Part shown: in pieces, positions 16,909 to 27,136 of the stretch
Layout: every line of letters begins with the position of its first letter
Position numbering within the stretch: position 1 is the first letter of the stretch
Origin: Afipia massiliensis
Lineage (GTDB): Bacteria; Pseudomonadota; Alphaproteobacteria; Rhizobiales; Xanthobacteraceae
Direction of reading: 5' to 3'
Assembly (NCBI RefSeq): GCF_001006325.2
Contig: NZ_LBIA02000001.1
Span: forward strand, 1,923,501-1,987,500
Length of the DNA: 64,000 nt
The notes under the pieces: generated by a model
What the model was told of the DNA's origin: nothing
The model's input: the letters and a program-made list of their open reading frames with translations, nothing else
Databases searched by the model: none
Made by a program: the position numbers and the translations under genes

Positions 16909-16944
16909 AAGGCATCATACCTTGTAAAGGCATCATACCTTGTA
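16909..16944. repeat. 18-bp perfect tandem duplication over the map stop codon
   Basis: The unit AAGGCATCATACCTTGTA occurs twice back to back (16909-16926 and 16927-16944). The second copy includes the map stop codon region, so a recent duplication left an extra copy of the gene's last codons and stop in the 3' flank. Confidence 0.85.
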
Positions 16945-17757
16945 AGGTGGCTTGTCCAGCTTGCCGGGCGAGAGCGTGAAGATTTCCACGCCGTCCTGGG
17001 TCACGCCGACCGAATGCTCGAACTGCGCCGACAGCGAACGGTCGCGGGTCACTGCGGTCCAGCCGTCGGACAGGACCTTCACATGCGGCTTGCCGAGATT
17101 GATCATCGGCTCGATGGTGAAGAACATGCCCGGACGCAGGACGACGCCTTCGCCGGGGCGGCCGATGTGGATGATGTTCGGCTCGTCGTGAAACATCCGC
17201 CCGAGGCCGTGTCCGCAGAAATCGCGGACCACGCTCATCTGCTGCGGCTCGACGAAGCTCTGGATCGCATGGCCGATATCGCCGGTAGTTGCGCCGGGCT
17301 TCACGGCGGCAATGCCGCGCATCATCGCTTCATAGGTGACGTCGATCAGCCGCTCTGCGCGGCGTGAAATCTCGCCGACGGCGTACATCCGGCTGGAATC
17401 GCCATACCACCCGTCGACGATCATCGTCACGTCCACGTTGACGATATCGCCGTCCTTGAGTTGGCGGTCGCCGGGCATGCCGTGGCAGACGACATGGTTG
17501 ATCGAGGTGCAGGTCGAATAGCGATAGCCGCGGTACATCAGCGTCGCGGGATAGGACTTGTTGTCGAAGGCGAACTTTCGGACGAAGTCGTCGATCTGCG
17601 ACGTGAAGATGCCCGGCCTGACGATCCCTGCAAGCTCGTCGAGGCATTGCGCCACCAGCGCGCCCGCCTTGCGCATGCCGGCGAATGCAGCCGGACCGTG
17701 CAGCTTGATCTGTCCGGTCTTTCGCAACGAGGTTTCGGTGGCTTCGACGTAATTCAT
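16933..17757 (-). CDS. map: Type I methionine aminopeptidase
   Basis: A 274-residue enzyme that removes N-terminal Met from new proteins. The metal ligands are visible: two Asp in NVDVTMIVDGWYGDSS, His in GHGLGRMFHDEPN, Glu in FFTIEPMI and Glu in LSAQFEHSVGV. The substrate His is in NHVVCHGMPG. The length matches the type Ia family. It is between sfsA and radC on the minus strand. Confidence 0.95.
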   Translation of the reverse strand: MNYVEATETSLRKTGQIKLHGPAAFAGMRKAGALVAQCLDELAGIVRPGIFTSQIDDFVRKFAFDNKSYPATLMYRGYRYSTCTSINHVVCHGMPGDRQLKDGDIVNVDVTMIVDGWYGDSSRMYAVGEISRRAERLIDVTYEAMMRGIAAVKPGATTGDIGHAIQSFVEPQQMSVVRDFCGHGLGRMFHDEPNIIHIGRPGEGVVLRPGMFFTIEPMINLGKPHVKVLSDGWTAVTRDRSLSAQFEHSVGVTQDGVEIFTLSPGKLDKPPYKV

Positions 17758-17872
17758 GGGAATCTGGCTTCAAATCGAGGAACTTGCTGATTTCCCCTCC
17801 AATTTAATGGATGCAGCCCCCAGCGCAAGCGATGGTTCGGCCGGGCTGCCAATCCTTAATCGGGGCTTGTTT

Positions 17873-18619
17873 TCAGGGCTTATTTTCAGTTTCAGGCTCG
17901 ATCGGAACTGGACCCCTGAGGCTGATGTCGTCGCGGGTGAGGTTGCAGGTCCAGGCCAGGGCTTCGACGCCGGACAGGCGCGCCTTGTCGAAGGCGCGGG
18001 CATAGGCCGGATCGATGTCACGGGCCAAGGCAAATGAGCGCGCCGAGCCGATCTGGATCACGAACAGCATCACCGCACGGGCCCCTGTAGCGACCATTTC
18101 GGCCAGCTCATCGAGATGCTTCGCGCCGCGCGCCGTCACCGAATCCGGAAATTCGGCGACACCTGCGCGGCGCATCAGGTGCACGTTCTTGACCTCGACA
18201 TAGCAGGGCGGACGCGAGGGATCTTCCAGCAGGAAATCGACGCGTGAGCCTTTGCCGTTGATGGTGCGGCCGTACTTCACTTCGCGGCGAATGGTGGCAT
18301 AGCCGGTTAGCTCAGGGATCGCGCCAGCCGCGAGCGCCTCGGCCACGATGGGATTCGGATGCATGGTGTTGACGCCGGTCAATTCACCGCCGCCGCCGAA
18401 ATCGACCTCGATCAGTTCCCACGAGTAGGGCAGCTTGCGCGCAGGGCTCGGAGATTTTGACAGCCAGACCCGTGCGCCTTCGGCTTGAAGGCCGGTCATC
18501 GCGCCGGGATTGGCGACGTGCGCGGTAACCACGGTGCCGTCGGCGAGTTCGACATCGGCCAGAAACCGCTTGTAGCGGCGGATCAGGGTCGCCGGGATCA
18601 GTTCGCTGGCAAAGCGCAT
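17873..18619 (-). CDS. sfsA: SfsA family DNA-binding protein / putative nuclease
   Basis: A 248-residue SfsA protein. It has the N-terminal OB-like segment [30 protein letters not shown] and the nuclease-like core with VDFLLED...[10 protein letters not shown] (Asp and Glu-x-Lys, PD-(D/E)XK type). It was first described as a sugar-fermentation stimulator in E. coli; a nuclease role is suggested by the fold. It starts 1 bp after the mscS-like gene stop, so it is co-transcribed with it, and 115 bp of non-coding sequence separates it from map. Confidence 0.93.
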   Translation of the reverse strand: MRFASELIPATLIRRYKRFLADVELADGTVVTAHVANPGAMTGLQAEGARVWLSKSPSPARKLPYSWELIEVDFGGGGELTGVNTMHPNPIVAEALAAGAIPELTGYATIRREVKYGRTINGKGSRVDFLLEDPSRPPCYVEVKNVHLMRRAGVAEFPDSVTARGAKHLDELAEMVATGARAVMLFVIQIGSARSFALARDIDPAYARAFDKARLSGVEALAWTCNLTRDDISLRGPVPIEPETENKP

Positions 18620-18620
18620 G

Positions 18621-19934
18621 TCAGTTTTGCACGTCGAGGACGGTTCCCGCCGGCAGCGCGTTGCCGCGCACGCGGATTTCCCGCACCGGATACGGCACGC
18701 GGATGTTCTCGCGCTTGAACGCGTCCCACAGTTTCAGCATCACTTCGCTGCGGACATTGTCCGCGCCGACGTCGAGATCGGCGACCCAGAATGTAAGCGT
18801 GAATTTCATGCAGGTTTCCGCGAACTCCACCAGCAGGCAGTTCGGCGGCTTGAAACTGGCGACGCTGGCCGTCTTGCCGGCAATGTCGATGGCCAGCTTG
18901 CAGACCACGTTCGGATCGGCGTCGTAATTGGTCGCGAAGTTGACTTTCACCAGCATGTTTTTGTTGGTGTAGGTCCAGTTGACCACGCGCTGGGTCACCA
19001 GATCCTCGTTCGGGATCAGGATTTCGCGGCCGTCACCCGCCGCGACGGAAATGTAGCGCGTGTTCATCGCGCTGATTTTTCCCGAACTGTCGCCGATGGT
19101 GATGAGATCGCCGGGCTTCACCGACTTGTCCGCCAGCAGGATCACGCCGCTGATGAAGTTGGCGACGATCTTCTGCAAGCCGAAGCCGAGGCCGACGCCG
19201 ATGGCGCCGGAAAACAGCGCAAAGGCGGACAGATCGATGCCGGCGGCGCTCATCACGACCGCAAAGGCGCCGACCATCAGCAGGAGGCGGACCATCTTGA
19301 CCAGGAGAACCTGAACCGACGGCGTGAGGTCGCGCGAGCGGGTAATCCGCGATTCAAGGAAATTGCCGAGAATGCCGACCAGCCAAAGCGCGATGCCCAG
19401 CGACACGGCAACTTTCAGGACCAGCAGGGGCGTCACCCGCAGCGCACCGAGCGGGACTGCGACGGAGTCCAGCGCCGCCGCCACATCGTCCAGTTTGCCG
19501 ATAATGCTCAGCGCCGCCACGATCCAGGCTGTCACCGAGACCGCGCGGACAACGAATTCATTGCGGATCAATCCCGTCGCGAGCCGGATGATGACCCAGG
19601 CCGTTGCGAGGCTCGCTGCGGTGGAGAGCAGGTAGCCGTGCCGCATGACTTCGGCCTGCACGATGACGGCGCGGGTGATGCTGATCAGCAGCGCGAAGAT
19701 GATCGTTCCCGCACGATTCATCAAAACCCGGATCAGCACCCGCAGCGGCGCCGGAAGTCCCATCGCCAGCGACGCCGGGTCGACCCGTGCCCGGAGAAAA
19801 CTCGCGGCGGCAAGCGAGAGACCTGCAGCGACAAGGATGATGCCGGCCTGCATGTAGAACCAGGGCGATACGAGATAGGCCTCCGCGGACTTGATGCTGG
19901 CCTGCCACGCCCGTTGGATATCATCCCAGTCCAT
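18621..19934 (-). CDS. MscS-family mechanosensitive ion channel
   Basis: A 437-residue membrane protein with five or six N-terminal transmembrane segments, then the MscS pore helix region ([28 protein letters not shown]) and the beta domain ([41 protein letters not shown]). It relieves turgor on osmotic downshock. ATG 19934 is preferred to the TTG at 19952 because AAGGTGAG lies 6 bp upstream. It is the first gene of the mscS-sfsA pair. Confidence 0.92.
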   Translation of the reverse strand: MDWDDIQRAWQASIKSAEAYLVSPWFYMQAGIILVAAGLSLAAASFLRARVDPASLAMGLPAPLRVLIRVLMNRAGTIIFALLISITRAVIVQAEVMRHGYLLSTAASLATAWVIIRLATGLIRNEFVVRAVSVTAWIVAALSIIGKLDDVAAALDSVAVPLGALRVTPLLVLKVAVSLGIALWLVGILGNFLESRITRSRDLTPSVQVLLVKMVRLLLMVGAFAVVMSAAGIDLSAFALFSGAIGVGLGFGLQKIVANFISGVILLADKSVKPGDLITIGDSSGKISAMNTRYISVAAGDGREILIPNEDLVTQRVVNWTYTNKNMLVKVNFATNYDADPNVVCKLAIDIAGKTASVASFKPPNCLLVEFAETCMKFTLTFWVADLDVGADNVRSEVMLKLWDAFKRENIRVPYPVREIRVRGNALPAGTVLDVQN

Positions 19935-20190
19935 GGGCAACTCACCTTGCAAAGAGGCAGGCCGGTCCGGCCGCCTTGGTCTGATCTTGGGTTCGACCCT
20001 GGATTTGATTCGGTCGTTCGCCAGATTCCCACATTCTGCGGCTGAAGGTGCGTGAGAATCCCGCGTGCGAGCGACTTAACACCAGCAAATCCTGCACAAT
20101 GGTGATCAACTGACAAATGAGTTGGCGTCGGGCGGCTGCGACGATATTCATGCAAATGCAGGCATTTTGGACCGGAGACACACACAGCTA

Positions 20191-21987
20191 ATGGCATCCC
20201 TCGACTCGGTCAGCATTGCCATTCTGCTCGGCTCGGTTCTCGTGATGGCGGGCATTCTCTCCAGCCTGCTCGCGCTGCGGTTCGGTGCCCCGCTGCTGCT
20301 GGTCTTCCTTTTTGTCGGTATCCTCGCGGGCGACAGCGGACCCGGCGGCCTTCGCTTCGACGACGTGCAGACGACCTATCTGGTCGGCTCGGTGGCGCTG
20401 GCGCTGATCCTGTTCGACGGCGGGCTGAAGACCCGTTTCCAGAGCATCCGCGCGGTGCTGGCGCCCTCGGCAGCTCTGGCCACCGTCGGTGTGCTGCTGA
20501 CGGCGCTGATCACGGCGCCGGTCGCCAAGTATGCGCTCGGCATCGGCTGGCCGGAAGCGCTGCTGGTCGGCGCGGTGGTGGGCTCCACCGACGCGGCCGC
20601 GGTGTTCCTTCTGGTCCATAGCCAGGGTCTTCGCCTGCGCCCGCGCGTCGGTGCGACCCTCGAAGTGGAATCCGGCACCAACGATCCGTTCGCGATCTTC
20701 CTCACGCTGATGCTGGTGGAATTCCTGTCGATTGGGCAGAGCTCGTGGGCGCATGTTGCGCTTCAGTTCGTGCGTGAGAGCGTGCTGGGCGTGGTCTTCG
20801 GAGCTGCCGGCGGCTGGCTTGTCGTGTTCGCGCTGAACCGCGTTGCCCTGCCACAGGGGCTGCACGCGCCCTTTGTGACGACAGCCGCGCTGGTGATTTT
20901 CGGGCTGGCCCAGATCTCGCACGCGTCGGGATTCCTCGCGGTCTATCTCGCCGGCATGATCATCGGGAATCGTCCGACCCGCGCGCACAATTCCGTCGTC
21001 GCTTTTCTCGACGCGGCGACATGGCTGGCGCAGATCGTGATGTTCGTTTTGCTCGGCCTGCTGGTCTCGCCCGAGCGAACATTGACGACCGTGTTGCCGG
21101 CCGTCGCGGTGGCGCTGGTGTTGATGCTGGTGGCGCGGCCCATCGCGGTATTTCTTTGCCTGGCTCCGTTCCGGTTCAACTGGCGGGAGCGGACCTTCAT
21201 CGCCTGGGTCGGCCTGCGCGGCGCGGTCGCGATCTTCCTGGCCTCTATTCCATTGCTGGTCGGGCTGCCCAACGCGCAGGTCTATTTCGACGTCGCCTTC
21301 GTCGTCGTCATCATCTCGCTGCTGCTGCAGGGCTGGACACTCGGCGCCGCTGCGCGGCGTCTGCACGTGGCGCTGCCGCGGGCGGATCGCGGGCCTCGCC
21401 GCGTCGAACTCGATCTGCCGGGACAGCTCGAACAGCAACTCGTCGGCTATCCGGTTCGCGCCAACAGCCTGTTCCTGAAACGCGGGCTGATCCCGTCATG
21501 GTCGAAGCCCACGCTGGTGATCCGCGACGAGCGGATTCTCTCGCCTGTCGAAGCCGAGCCGGTGGTGAAGGGCGACTATCTCTATCTGCTGGCGCCGCCG
21601 GAAAAAGCCGAGGCGCTGGATCGCTTCTTCGTCGATATGCCCGTGGTGCCCGCGCCGGACCCGCATCTGCTCGGCGATTTCATGATGCCCGGTGATGTGA
21701 CCTTGAAGGATGTCGCCGACATCTACGGCGTCACCGTCGCGACCAGCGACGCACACCTGACGCTGGCGGACTACTTCGATATTCATCTCGATCACGCGCC
21801 CCGCGTCGGCGCAACCTTGCCGCTCGATTCCATCGTGCTGGTGGCGCGAAGCATCGGCGGCGCGCGCGTCAACATCGTTGGCTTGCGGTTGCCGGAGGAT
21901 GAGGAGCCGCCGGCGCCCCCGCTGACCCGCACCGCCGCTGCAAAGCGTCGGCTGTCGCGGATCGGGACCCGGCTGCTCGGGAGCTGA
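20191..21987 (+). CDS. K+/H+ antiporter, CPA1 (NhaP2/CvrA) type
   Basis: A 598-residue protein. About twelve hydrophobic segments make up the Na+/H+-exchanger domain, including LLVFLFVGILAGDSGPGG and VGSTDAAAVFLLVHSQGL with the paired acidic site. A cytoplasmic part contains a TrkA-C domain (YPVRANSLFLKRGLIPSW, then VVKGDYLYLLAPPEKAEAL) and a CorC-like end. It exports K+ or Na+ in exchange for protons. ATG 20191 is chosen; 20122 would add a segment unlike the family. It is divergent from the MscS gene, a natural pairing for osmotic and ion homeostasis. Confidence 0.9.
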   Translation: MASLDSVSIAILLGSVLVMAGILSSLLALRFGAPLLLVFLFVGILAGDSGPGGLRFDDVQTTYLVGSVALALILFDGGLKTRFQSIRAVLAPSAALATVGVLLTALITAPVAKYALGIGWPEALLVGAVVGSTDAAAVFLLVHSQGLRLRPRVGATLEVESGTNDPFAIFLTLMLVEFLSIGQSSWAHVALQFVRESVLGVVFGAAGGWLVVFALNRVALPQGLHAPFVTTAALVIFGLAQISHASGFLAVYLAGMIIGNRPTRAHNSVVAFLDAATWLAQIVMFVLLGLLVSPERTLTTVLPAVAVALVLMLVARPIAVFLCLAPFRFNWRERTFIAWVGLRGAVAIFLASIPLLVGLPNAQVYFDVAFVVVIISLLLQGWTLGAAARRLHVALPRADRGPRRVELDLPGQLEQQLVGYPVRANSLFLKRGLIPSWSKPTLVIRDERILSPVEAEPVVKGDYLYLLAPPEKAEALDRFFVDMPVVPAPDPHLLGDFMMPGDVTLKDVADIYGVTVATSDAHLTLADYFDIHLDHAPRVGATLPLDSIVLVARSIGGARVNIVGLRLPEDEEPPAPPLTRTAAAKRRLSRIGTRLLGS

Positions 21988-21992
21988 GCCGG

Positions 21993-22778
21993 CTACAGCG
22001 CGCGGGACGGCAGCAACAGCGGTCCATCCGGCGTCTCGACGCGGTTCACCGAAATGCCGAAGATCTCCGCGATGCGATCGGGCGTCAGCGCCAGCGGCGG
22101 CGTGTCGTTGGCGACGATGCTGCCCTCGTTCATGACGACGACGCGGTCCGCGAACCGCATTGCCAAAGCCAGATCGTGGATGATGGCAAGCACCGCGGTG
22201 CCGCCGTGGGCAATGCGCTGAAGCAGATCCATGACGATGAGCTGATGCCGCTCGTCGAGCGACGCGGTCGGTTCGTCCGCGATCAGCACCGAGGCTTCGG
22301 TCGCCAGCGCCCGCGCGATGGCGACGCGGGCGCGTTCGCCGCCGGACAATGTCGTGATCAGCCGCGAGGAAAACTCGCCGACAGCGGTGGCCTCGATGGC
22401 GCGCTCGATGGCGATCCGGTCCTTGATGGAGGTTTGCGAGAACGGATCGGCGTGCGGCTCGCGTCCGAGCGCCACAATGCTGTCGACCCGCATCGGCCAG
22501 TGAAACTCGTGCCCCTGCGGCAGATAGGAGATGGCGCGGGCGCGGACGCGGGGCGCGAGATCGCGCAGGCTGGCACCGTCGAACGTGACGGAGCCCTCGG
22601 CTCTCATCACGCCGGCCATGGCGCGCGCCAGTGTGGTCTTGCCAGCACCGTTGGGTCCAGCGAGAATCGTGAATTCGCCGGCATTGAGGGTCAGGCCGAC
22701 GTTGTCGACAATCCGGCGTGTGCCACGGGTGACCGTGACACCCGTAGCGACAAGGCGTGGATTTTCGTTTGGCTTCAT
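21993..22778 (-). CDS. FecCD-type (iron-chelate/cobalamin/heme) ABC transporter ATPase
   Basis: A 261-residue ATPase with Walker A LAGPNGAGKTT, signature LSGGERARVAIARAL and Walker B LIADEPTASLD. It overlaps the upstream permease by 4 bp. With the binding protein at 23878 it makes a full type II importer of the BtuCDF/FhuBCD class. Which of siderophore, heme or cobalamin is carried cannot be read from the sequence, and no TonB receptor gene is nearby. Confidence 0.9.
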   Translation of the reverse strand: MKPNENPRLVATGVTVTRGTRRIVDNVGLTLNAGEFTILAGPNGAGKTTLARAMAGVMRAEGSVTFDGASLRDLAPRVRARAISYLPQGHEFHWPMRVDSIVALGREPHADPFSQTSIKDRIAIERAIEATAVGEFSSRLITTLSGGERARVAIARALATEASVLIADEPTASLDERHQLIVMDLLQRIAHGGTAVLAIIHDLALAMRFADRVVVMNEGSIVANDTPPLALTPDRIAEIFGISVNRVETPDGPLLLPSRAL

Positions 22779-23797
22779 TGCGTGCTGTCCTCCAGCGCGC
22801 GGCGCTCGTGGAAGATCATCGCCAGGAAGAACGGCACGCCGATCAGCGCCGTCACCACGCCGATCTTGATTTCGATGACGGCTGGGATCAGGCGCACGGC
22901 AATATCAGCGGCCATCAGCAGCGCCGCGCCCGCCAGTGACGCAGGAAGCAGCACGTGCGCGGGATCGGAGCCATAAAACCGCCGGACCAGATGCGGCGCG
23001 ACCAGTCCCACGAACGAGATGGCGCCCGCGACCGAGACGGCGGCACCGACGCCGAGCGCGACGCCGATCACCACCAGCACGCGGGTACGTTCGACATTGA
23101 CGCCGAGCGACGCAGCCGCGTCTTCACCCAGTGTTAGCGCGCGAAATGCCCCGGCGTTGATCGCCAGCACGAACCAGCTCACGATCATGAACGGTGCGGC
23201 GAGCCACACATGCTCCATGCTGCGGTCGCGTAGTGAGCCGAGCAGCCAGAATGCGATCTCAAGTGCGATGTAGGGATTGGGTGCGAGATTGAGGATGAGC
23301 GCGATGGCCGCGCCTGCGAGGCTTGCGAGCGCGAGGCCTGCCAGCAGCGTTACCGTCAGCGAGGCGCGGCGTCCGGCGATCGCGACCAGCGCGCCGACCG
23401 ACAGCAGCGCGCCTGCGATGCCGCCGAGCGGGACCGCCAGCGACAGCGCACCGGCAAATCCGAAGGCCATGATCGCCGCCGCTGCTGCTGCGGCGGCTTG
23501 CGGCGCACCGAACAGCGACGGTTCGGCGAGCGGATTGCGCAGCAGGCCCTGCAACGCTGCACCAGCCAGTCCGAACGTCGCGCCGATCAGCAACGCGAGC
23601 AAGGTTCGCGGCAGCCGAATGTCACGCACGATGATCGAGGCCACACCCTGATCGGAAAACAGCGCCGCGATGACCGTACGCGGCGAAAATTGCGCAGGTC
23701 CGGTCAGCAGCGACAGCACGAACAGCACGGCCACCAGCACGACGAGCATCCCGGTCAGCAAGGTGCCCTGACTATGTCCCTGGCGGTCGCTGGTCAT
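22775..23797 (-). CDS. FecCD-type ABC transporter permease
   Basis: A 340-residue integral membrane protein with about ten hydrophobic segments and the family motifs IRLPRTLLALLIGATFGLAG, GLLRNPLAEPSLFGAP and GAISFVGLVAPHLVRR. ATG 23797 is preferred over 23866 because GGAACGG precedes it and the extra residues would be unlike the family. It starts 80 bp from the divergent binding-protein gene. Confidence 0.92.
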   Translation of the reverse strand: MTSDRQGHSQGTLLTGMLVVLVAVLFVLSLLTGPAQFSPRTVIAALFSDQGVASIIVRDIRLPRTLLALLIGATFGLAGAALQGLLRNPLAEPSLFGAPQAAAAAAAAIMAFGFAGALSLAVPLGGIAGALLSVGALVAIAGRRASLTVTLLAGLALASLAGAAIALILNLAPNPYIALEIAFWLLGSLRDRSMEHVWLAAPFMIVSWFVLAINAGAFRALTLGEDAAASLGVNVERTRVLVVIGVALGVGAAVSVAGAISFVGLVAPHLVRRFYGSDPAHVLLPASLAGAALLMAADIAVRLIPAVIEIKIGVVTALIGVPFFLAMIFHERRALEDSTQ

Positions 23798-23877
23798 TCC
23801 GTTCCGATTGTTTCGGCGTGTTTTCGCGGCAGAACAACCGCTGACGCAACACAATGGACGTGGCATAACAGGCTGTC

Positions 23878-24750
23878 ATGATCAAGAAAACCATATTCGC
23901 GGCCATGCTTGTTTCGGCAACGTTTCCGGCGTTTTGCGGGACTGTGTCCGTCGCGCGCGCGGACGGTGCGCCAAAGCGTATTGTATCGTTCAACCTTTGC
24001 GCCGATCAGTTGCTGCTTGCGCTGGCCGATCCTGCCCAGATCGCGGGACTGTCGCCCTATGCGGTCGATCCGCTTCTGTCCGTCATGACCGACAAGGCTG
24101 CCTCGTTTCCCCGTCTGGACTGGGACGCTGAATCTGTCGTGAATCTCGCGCCCGATCTGGTGCTGGGCGGTCCGAGCCATCGCCCGATCCATGCCATGCT
24201 GAGTGCGATGGGCATCCGCGTTGTGGACGTTGAGCTCATTCGCAATCTCGCCGATGCGCGCCGTCAGGCCATCGAGGTCGGAAAGCTTGTCGGTCATCCG
24301 GAACGCGGCGAAGCATTGGCGCGCCAGCTCGAACAGGCCGAAGCGAGTTTGTCAGCCGTCGCTTTAAAGCCACCGTTGACGGCGCTGGTCATTCAGCGCG
24401 AAGGCTATCGGGAAGGTCCGGCCAGTCTGGCGTCGGGCATGCTGTCGATTGCCGGATTGCGGCCGCCCGACCGTGCGTCATCTGGAGCCGGCGGCTTCAT
24501 GTCTGCGGAGCAAGGTGGCTTTGTGTCGCTGGAGCACTTGCTAACGGCTGGGCCGGATGTGCTGGTGTTGCAGGACCCGCCGCGCGAAGCGCGCGATCAG
24601 GGTGCGCTGTTCATCACTCATCCGGCGCTGCTGTCGCGCTATGGCGCGAACCGGCGGATTGACCTGCCCGAGCGCTATACGGTTTGCGGCGGCCCGCCGC
24701 TGCTGCAGGGACTGGATTATCTCGCGAAGGCGATCACGGCTCTGAAGTAG
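23878..24750 (+). CDS. Periplasmic binding protein of the FecCD-type transporter (BtuF-like)
   Basis: A 290-residue protein with a signal peptide (cleaved near VARADGAPK). The core is a type III periplasmic binding protein: RIVSFNLCADQLLLALADP, LDWDAESVVNLAPDLVLGG and LLTAGPDVLVLQDPP. It is divergent from the permease and ATPase genes, an uncommon arrangement for one importer. The gene ends 13 bp before the 3' end of the convergent modC, very close spacing for two convergent genes. Confidence 0.85.
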   Translation: MIKKTIFAAMLVSATFPAFCGTVSVARADGAPKRIVSFNLCADQLLLALADPAQIAGLSPYAVDPLLSVMTDKAASFPRLDWDAESVVNLAPDLVLGGPSHRPIHAMLSAMGIRVVDVELIRNLADARRQAIEVGKLVGHPERGEALARQLEQAEASLSAVALKPPLTALVIQREGYREGPASLASGMLSIAGLRPPDRASSGAGGFMSAEQGGFVSLEHLLTAGPDVLVLQDPPREARDQGALFITHPALLSRYGANRRIDLPERYTVCGGPPLLQGLDYLAKAITALK

Positions 24751-24763
24751 AGATCATGCTCAC

Positions 24764-25435
24764 TTAAATGACATGCGGCAGAACTTCGACGCCGCCGCTG
24801 GCGACCACCTTGCCGCGCTTGAGCATCACCACATTCGTCGCCAGCCGACGCATCTCGCCAGCATCGTGACTGACAAAGACCATCGGCACGCTGGCGTCGT
24901 CGCGCAGCCGGATGAAATAGGGAAGGATTTCCGCCTTCCGTTCTTCGTCCAGCGACCCCAAAGGCTCGTCCAGTAGCAGCAGGCGCGGCTTCGCAAGCAA
25001 AGCGCGGCCGAGCGCCACACGCTGACGCTCGCCGCCTGACAATTGCGCGGGGCGGCGATCGAGCAGGTGTCCGATGTCGAGCAGATCGATCGTGTGTTTC
25101 TCCGCCGGGGCGTCGTGACCCAGTCCGTTCATGCGCCTGCCGTAATCGAGATTCTGTTGGACGCTGAGGTGCGGAAACAGCCGGGCGTCCTGAAACACGT
25201 AGCCGATCCGCCGCCGATGCGGCGAAACATGCAGGCCTGATGCGCTGTCGTCGAGGACATCGCCGTCGAGCGAAATCCGCCCGCGGTCTGGTTTGGTCAG
25301 CCCGGCAATCATGTTGACGATCGATGTCTTGCCGGCGCCGGAATTGCCGAACAGGCCGGTGACGAGACCGTCGCTGGTAAAGGATATGGCGAGGTTGAAA
25401 TCGCCGAGCTGCTTTTCAACGGCGACCGACAGCAT
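24764..25435 (-). CDS. modC: Molybdate ABC transporter ATPase ModC, lacking the C-terminal Mop domain
   Basis: A 223-residue ATPase with Walker [12 protein letters not shown]-loop [14 protein letters not shown], signature [15 protein letters not shown] and Walker [12 protein letters not shown]. Typical ModC proteins are about 350 residues, with a C-terminal TOBE/Mop domain that senses molybdate; this one stops at [11 protein letters not shown] right after the ATPase core. ATG 25435, 1 bp after modB ends, gives the usual ModC start [13 protein letters not shown]; 25447 is an alternative. It pairs with modB and modA upstream. Confidence 0.88.
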   Translation of the reverse strand: MLSVAVEKQLGDFNLAISFTSDGLVTGLFGNSGAGKTSIVNMIAGLTKPDRGRISLDGDVLDDSASGLHVSPHRRRIGYVFQDARLFPHLSVQQNLDYGRRMNGLGHDAPAEKHTIDLLDIGHLLDRRPAQLSGGERQRVALGRALLAKPRLLLLDEPLGSLDEERKAEILPYFIRLRDDASVPMVFVSHDAGEMRRLATNVVMLKRGKVVASGGVEVLPHVI

Positions 25436-25436
25436 C

Positions 25437-26132
25437 TTAATAACCATGCAAACGCCGCGTGGCGCGCCGTGCCAGAATCTCCGATGCAATCAATGCGGCC
25501 ATGGCAATCGCAATCGATACGATCACCAGCCGCAGCGCGGCGGTGTCGCCATCTGGCGTCTGGGTCAGCGAGTAGATCGCCGCCGAAATGGTCTGTGTTT
25601 CACCCGGAATGTTGGACACGAATGTAATGGTCGCGCCGAATTCGCCGATGGCCTTGGCGAAGCCGAGCACCATGCCGGCGACGATGCCCGGCAGCGCGAG
25701 CGGCAGCGTTACGGTCAGGAACACGCGCCACGGCGCCGCGCCGAGCGTACTGGCGGCCTGTTCGAGTTTGCGGTCCACGGCTTCGATCGACAGCCGGATC
25801 GGGCGCACGAGCAGCGGAAACGACATCACGCCGCACGCCAGCGCAGCGCCGGTCCAGCGGAACGCGAACACGATGCCGAGCGTATCGGCGAGCCACGCGC
25901 CGACCAGTCCCTTGCGTCCGAATGTCAGCAGCAGCAGATAGCCGGTGACGACGGGCGGCAACACCAGCGGCAGATAGACCAGCGCATCGAGCGCGGCCTT
26001 GCCCCAGAAATCGCGCCGCGCCAGCAGCCACGCCACGGCGATGCCGAGCGGCGTGGCAATCAATGTAGCGACGGCGGCGACCCGCAATGAAAGCAGGATC
26101 GCCGTCCAGTCCTCGGGAGAGAGCTCGAACAT
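25437..26132 (-). CDS. modB: Molybdate ABC transporter permease ModB
   Basis: A 231-residue inner-membrane protein with about five transmembrane segments. ModB-type motifs include [15 protein letters not shown] near the N-terminal third, and the coupling loop [23 protein letters not shown], which is the EAA-type contact to ModC. It is between modA and modC; the modA stop lies 6 bp upstream of its start. Confidence 0.93.
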   Translation of the reverse strand: MFELSPEDWTAILLSLRVAAVATLIATPLGIAVAWLLARRDFWGKAALDALVYLPLVLPPVVTGYLLLLTFGRKGLVGAWLADTLGIVFAFRWTGAALACGVMSFPLLVRPIRLSIEAVDRKLEQAASTLGAAPWRVFLTVTLPLALPGIVAGMVLGFAKAIGEFGATITFVSNIPGETQTISAAIYSLTQTPDGDTAALRLVIVSIAIAMAALIASEILARRATRRLHGY

Positions 26133-26138
26133 GCGGCC

Positions 26139-26963
26139 TTAGGAGATAGGCTTGATCAGGAACGTGAAGCCGTACTTCTCGAAAATCGCCTTGGCCGCTC
26201 CCGAGCGCAGAAAAGCGAGATAGCCGTTCGCGTCGGCTTTCGCGTTCGTTGTCGCGGCGACCGGATAGATGATCGCGGGATGCGAATCCGCCGGGAAGGC
26301 GCCGACGATCTTCACGCCGGGTTCGACCTTGGCATCGGTCTCGTACACGATGCCAACATTGGCTTCTCCACGAGCCACCAGTGCGAGTGCCGCACGTACA
26401 CTTTCAGCCATGGCGAATTTCGGCTCCGCCGCCTGCCACGCGCCGAGCTTTTCCAGCGCCGCCTTGGCGTACTTGCCGACCGGCACGGCCTTGACGTCGC
26501 CGGTTGCAATCCTGCCGTCGCCCGCGAGCTTGGCGAGATCGAAGCCCGGTCCGATCATGACGTTCGCGATCTTGGAATCCTTCGGCGCGATCAGCACGAT
26601 CTTGTTGCCGAGCAGATTGACCCGCGACGGCTCGCTGATGGTCTTCTTTCCGGCGGAGTAATCCATCCAGTCGGTGTCGGCGGAGATGAAGATGTCAGCG
26701 GGTGCGCCCTGTTCGAGCTGCTTGGCGAGCGCCGAACTGGCGGCGTAGCTCACGACGATCTTGGTGCCGTATTTCGCGGTGTAGGCGGCATCGACATCAT
26801 CGAGCGCGTTCTTCATGGACGCGGCTGCAAAGATCGTGAGGGTCTTGTCCTGAACCGCGGCTGGCGACGCGCCTGATGGCTTGGCGTCCTGTGCGTGAGC
26901 CATCGAGAAAAGCGGCGCGCACACAAGCGCGGTCAGCACGAAAAAACGGGGCATAAAAGTCAT
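26139..26963 (-). CDS. modA: Molybdate-binding periplasmic protein ModA
   Basis: A 274-residue exported protein. After a signal peptide ending near MAHAQDA it shows the ModA hallmarks LTIFAAASMKNALDDV, SYAASSALAKQLEQGAPADIF and ISADTDWMDY, whose Ser and backbone residues bind the oxyanion. ATG 26963 has a GGAG ribosome-binding site 7 bp upstream; 26993 is less likely. First gene of the modABC operon. No ModE-type operator was recognised in the 170 bp upstream. Confidence 0.93.
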   Translation of the reverse strand: MTFMPRFFVLTALVCAPLFSMAHAQDAKPSGASPAAVQDKTLTIFAAASMKNALDDVDAAYTAKYGTKIVVSYAASSALAKQLEQGAPADIFISADTDWMDYSAGKKTISEPSRVNLLGNKIVLIAPKDSKIANVMIGPGFDLAKLAGDGRIATGDVKAVPVGKYAKAALEKLGAWQAAEPKFAMAESVRAALALVARGEANVGIVYETDAKVEPGVKIVGAFPADSHPAIIYPVAATTNAKADANGYLAFLRSGAAKAIFEKYGFTFLIKPIS

Positions 26964-27136
26964 GGGGCGCTCCATACCGCGCGCGAGGCGCACGTGTTCG
27001 TCAACCTGGATTGTTCATGACGACAAGCGGAAGCGCCGTTCCGGCAACCCCGACAGCGCGCAGCATGACGGAGCATCGTTGGCCGCGACCATATCAGGCG
27101 TGGCTTCTGCGTAAAGTCCTGGAATCTGGCTTTCTG

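Noticed and set aside
16909-16944. Possible short CRISPR-like repeat
   Set aside because: Only two adjacent copies with no spacers; a simple tandem duplication.
18618-20045. 475-codon plus-strand frame opposite the MscS gene
   Set aside because: Composition dominated by Arg, His, Asp and Gln with no motif; the minus frame encodes an evident MscS channel.
23798-23877. Possible cobalamin riboswitch ahead of the FecCD-type transporter
   Set aside because: The divergent gap is only 80 bp and no conserved B12-box was seen.
26964-27136. Possible ModE operator upstream of modA
   Set aside because: No inverted repeat of the TATA-rich ModE type could be found by eye on either strand.
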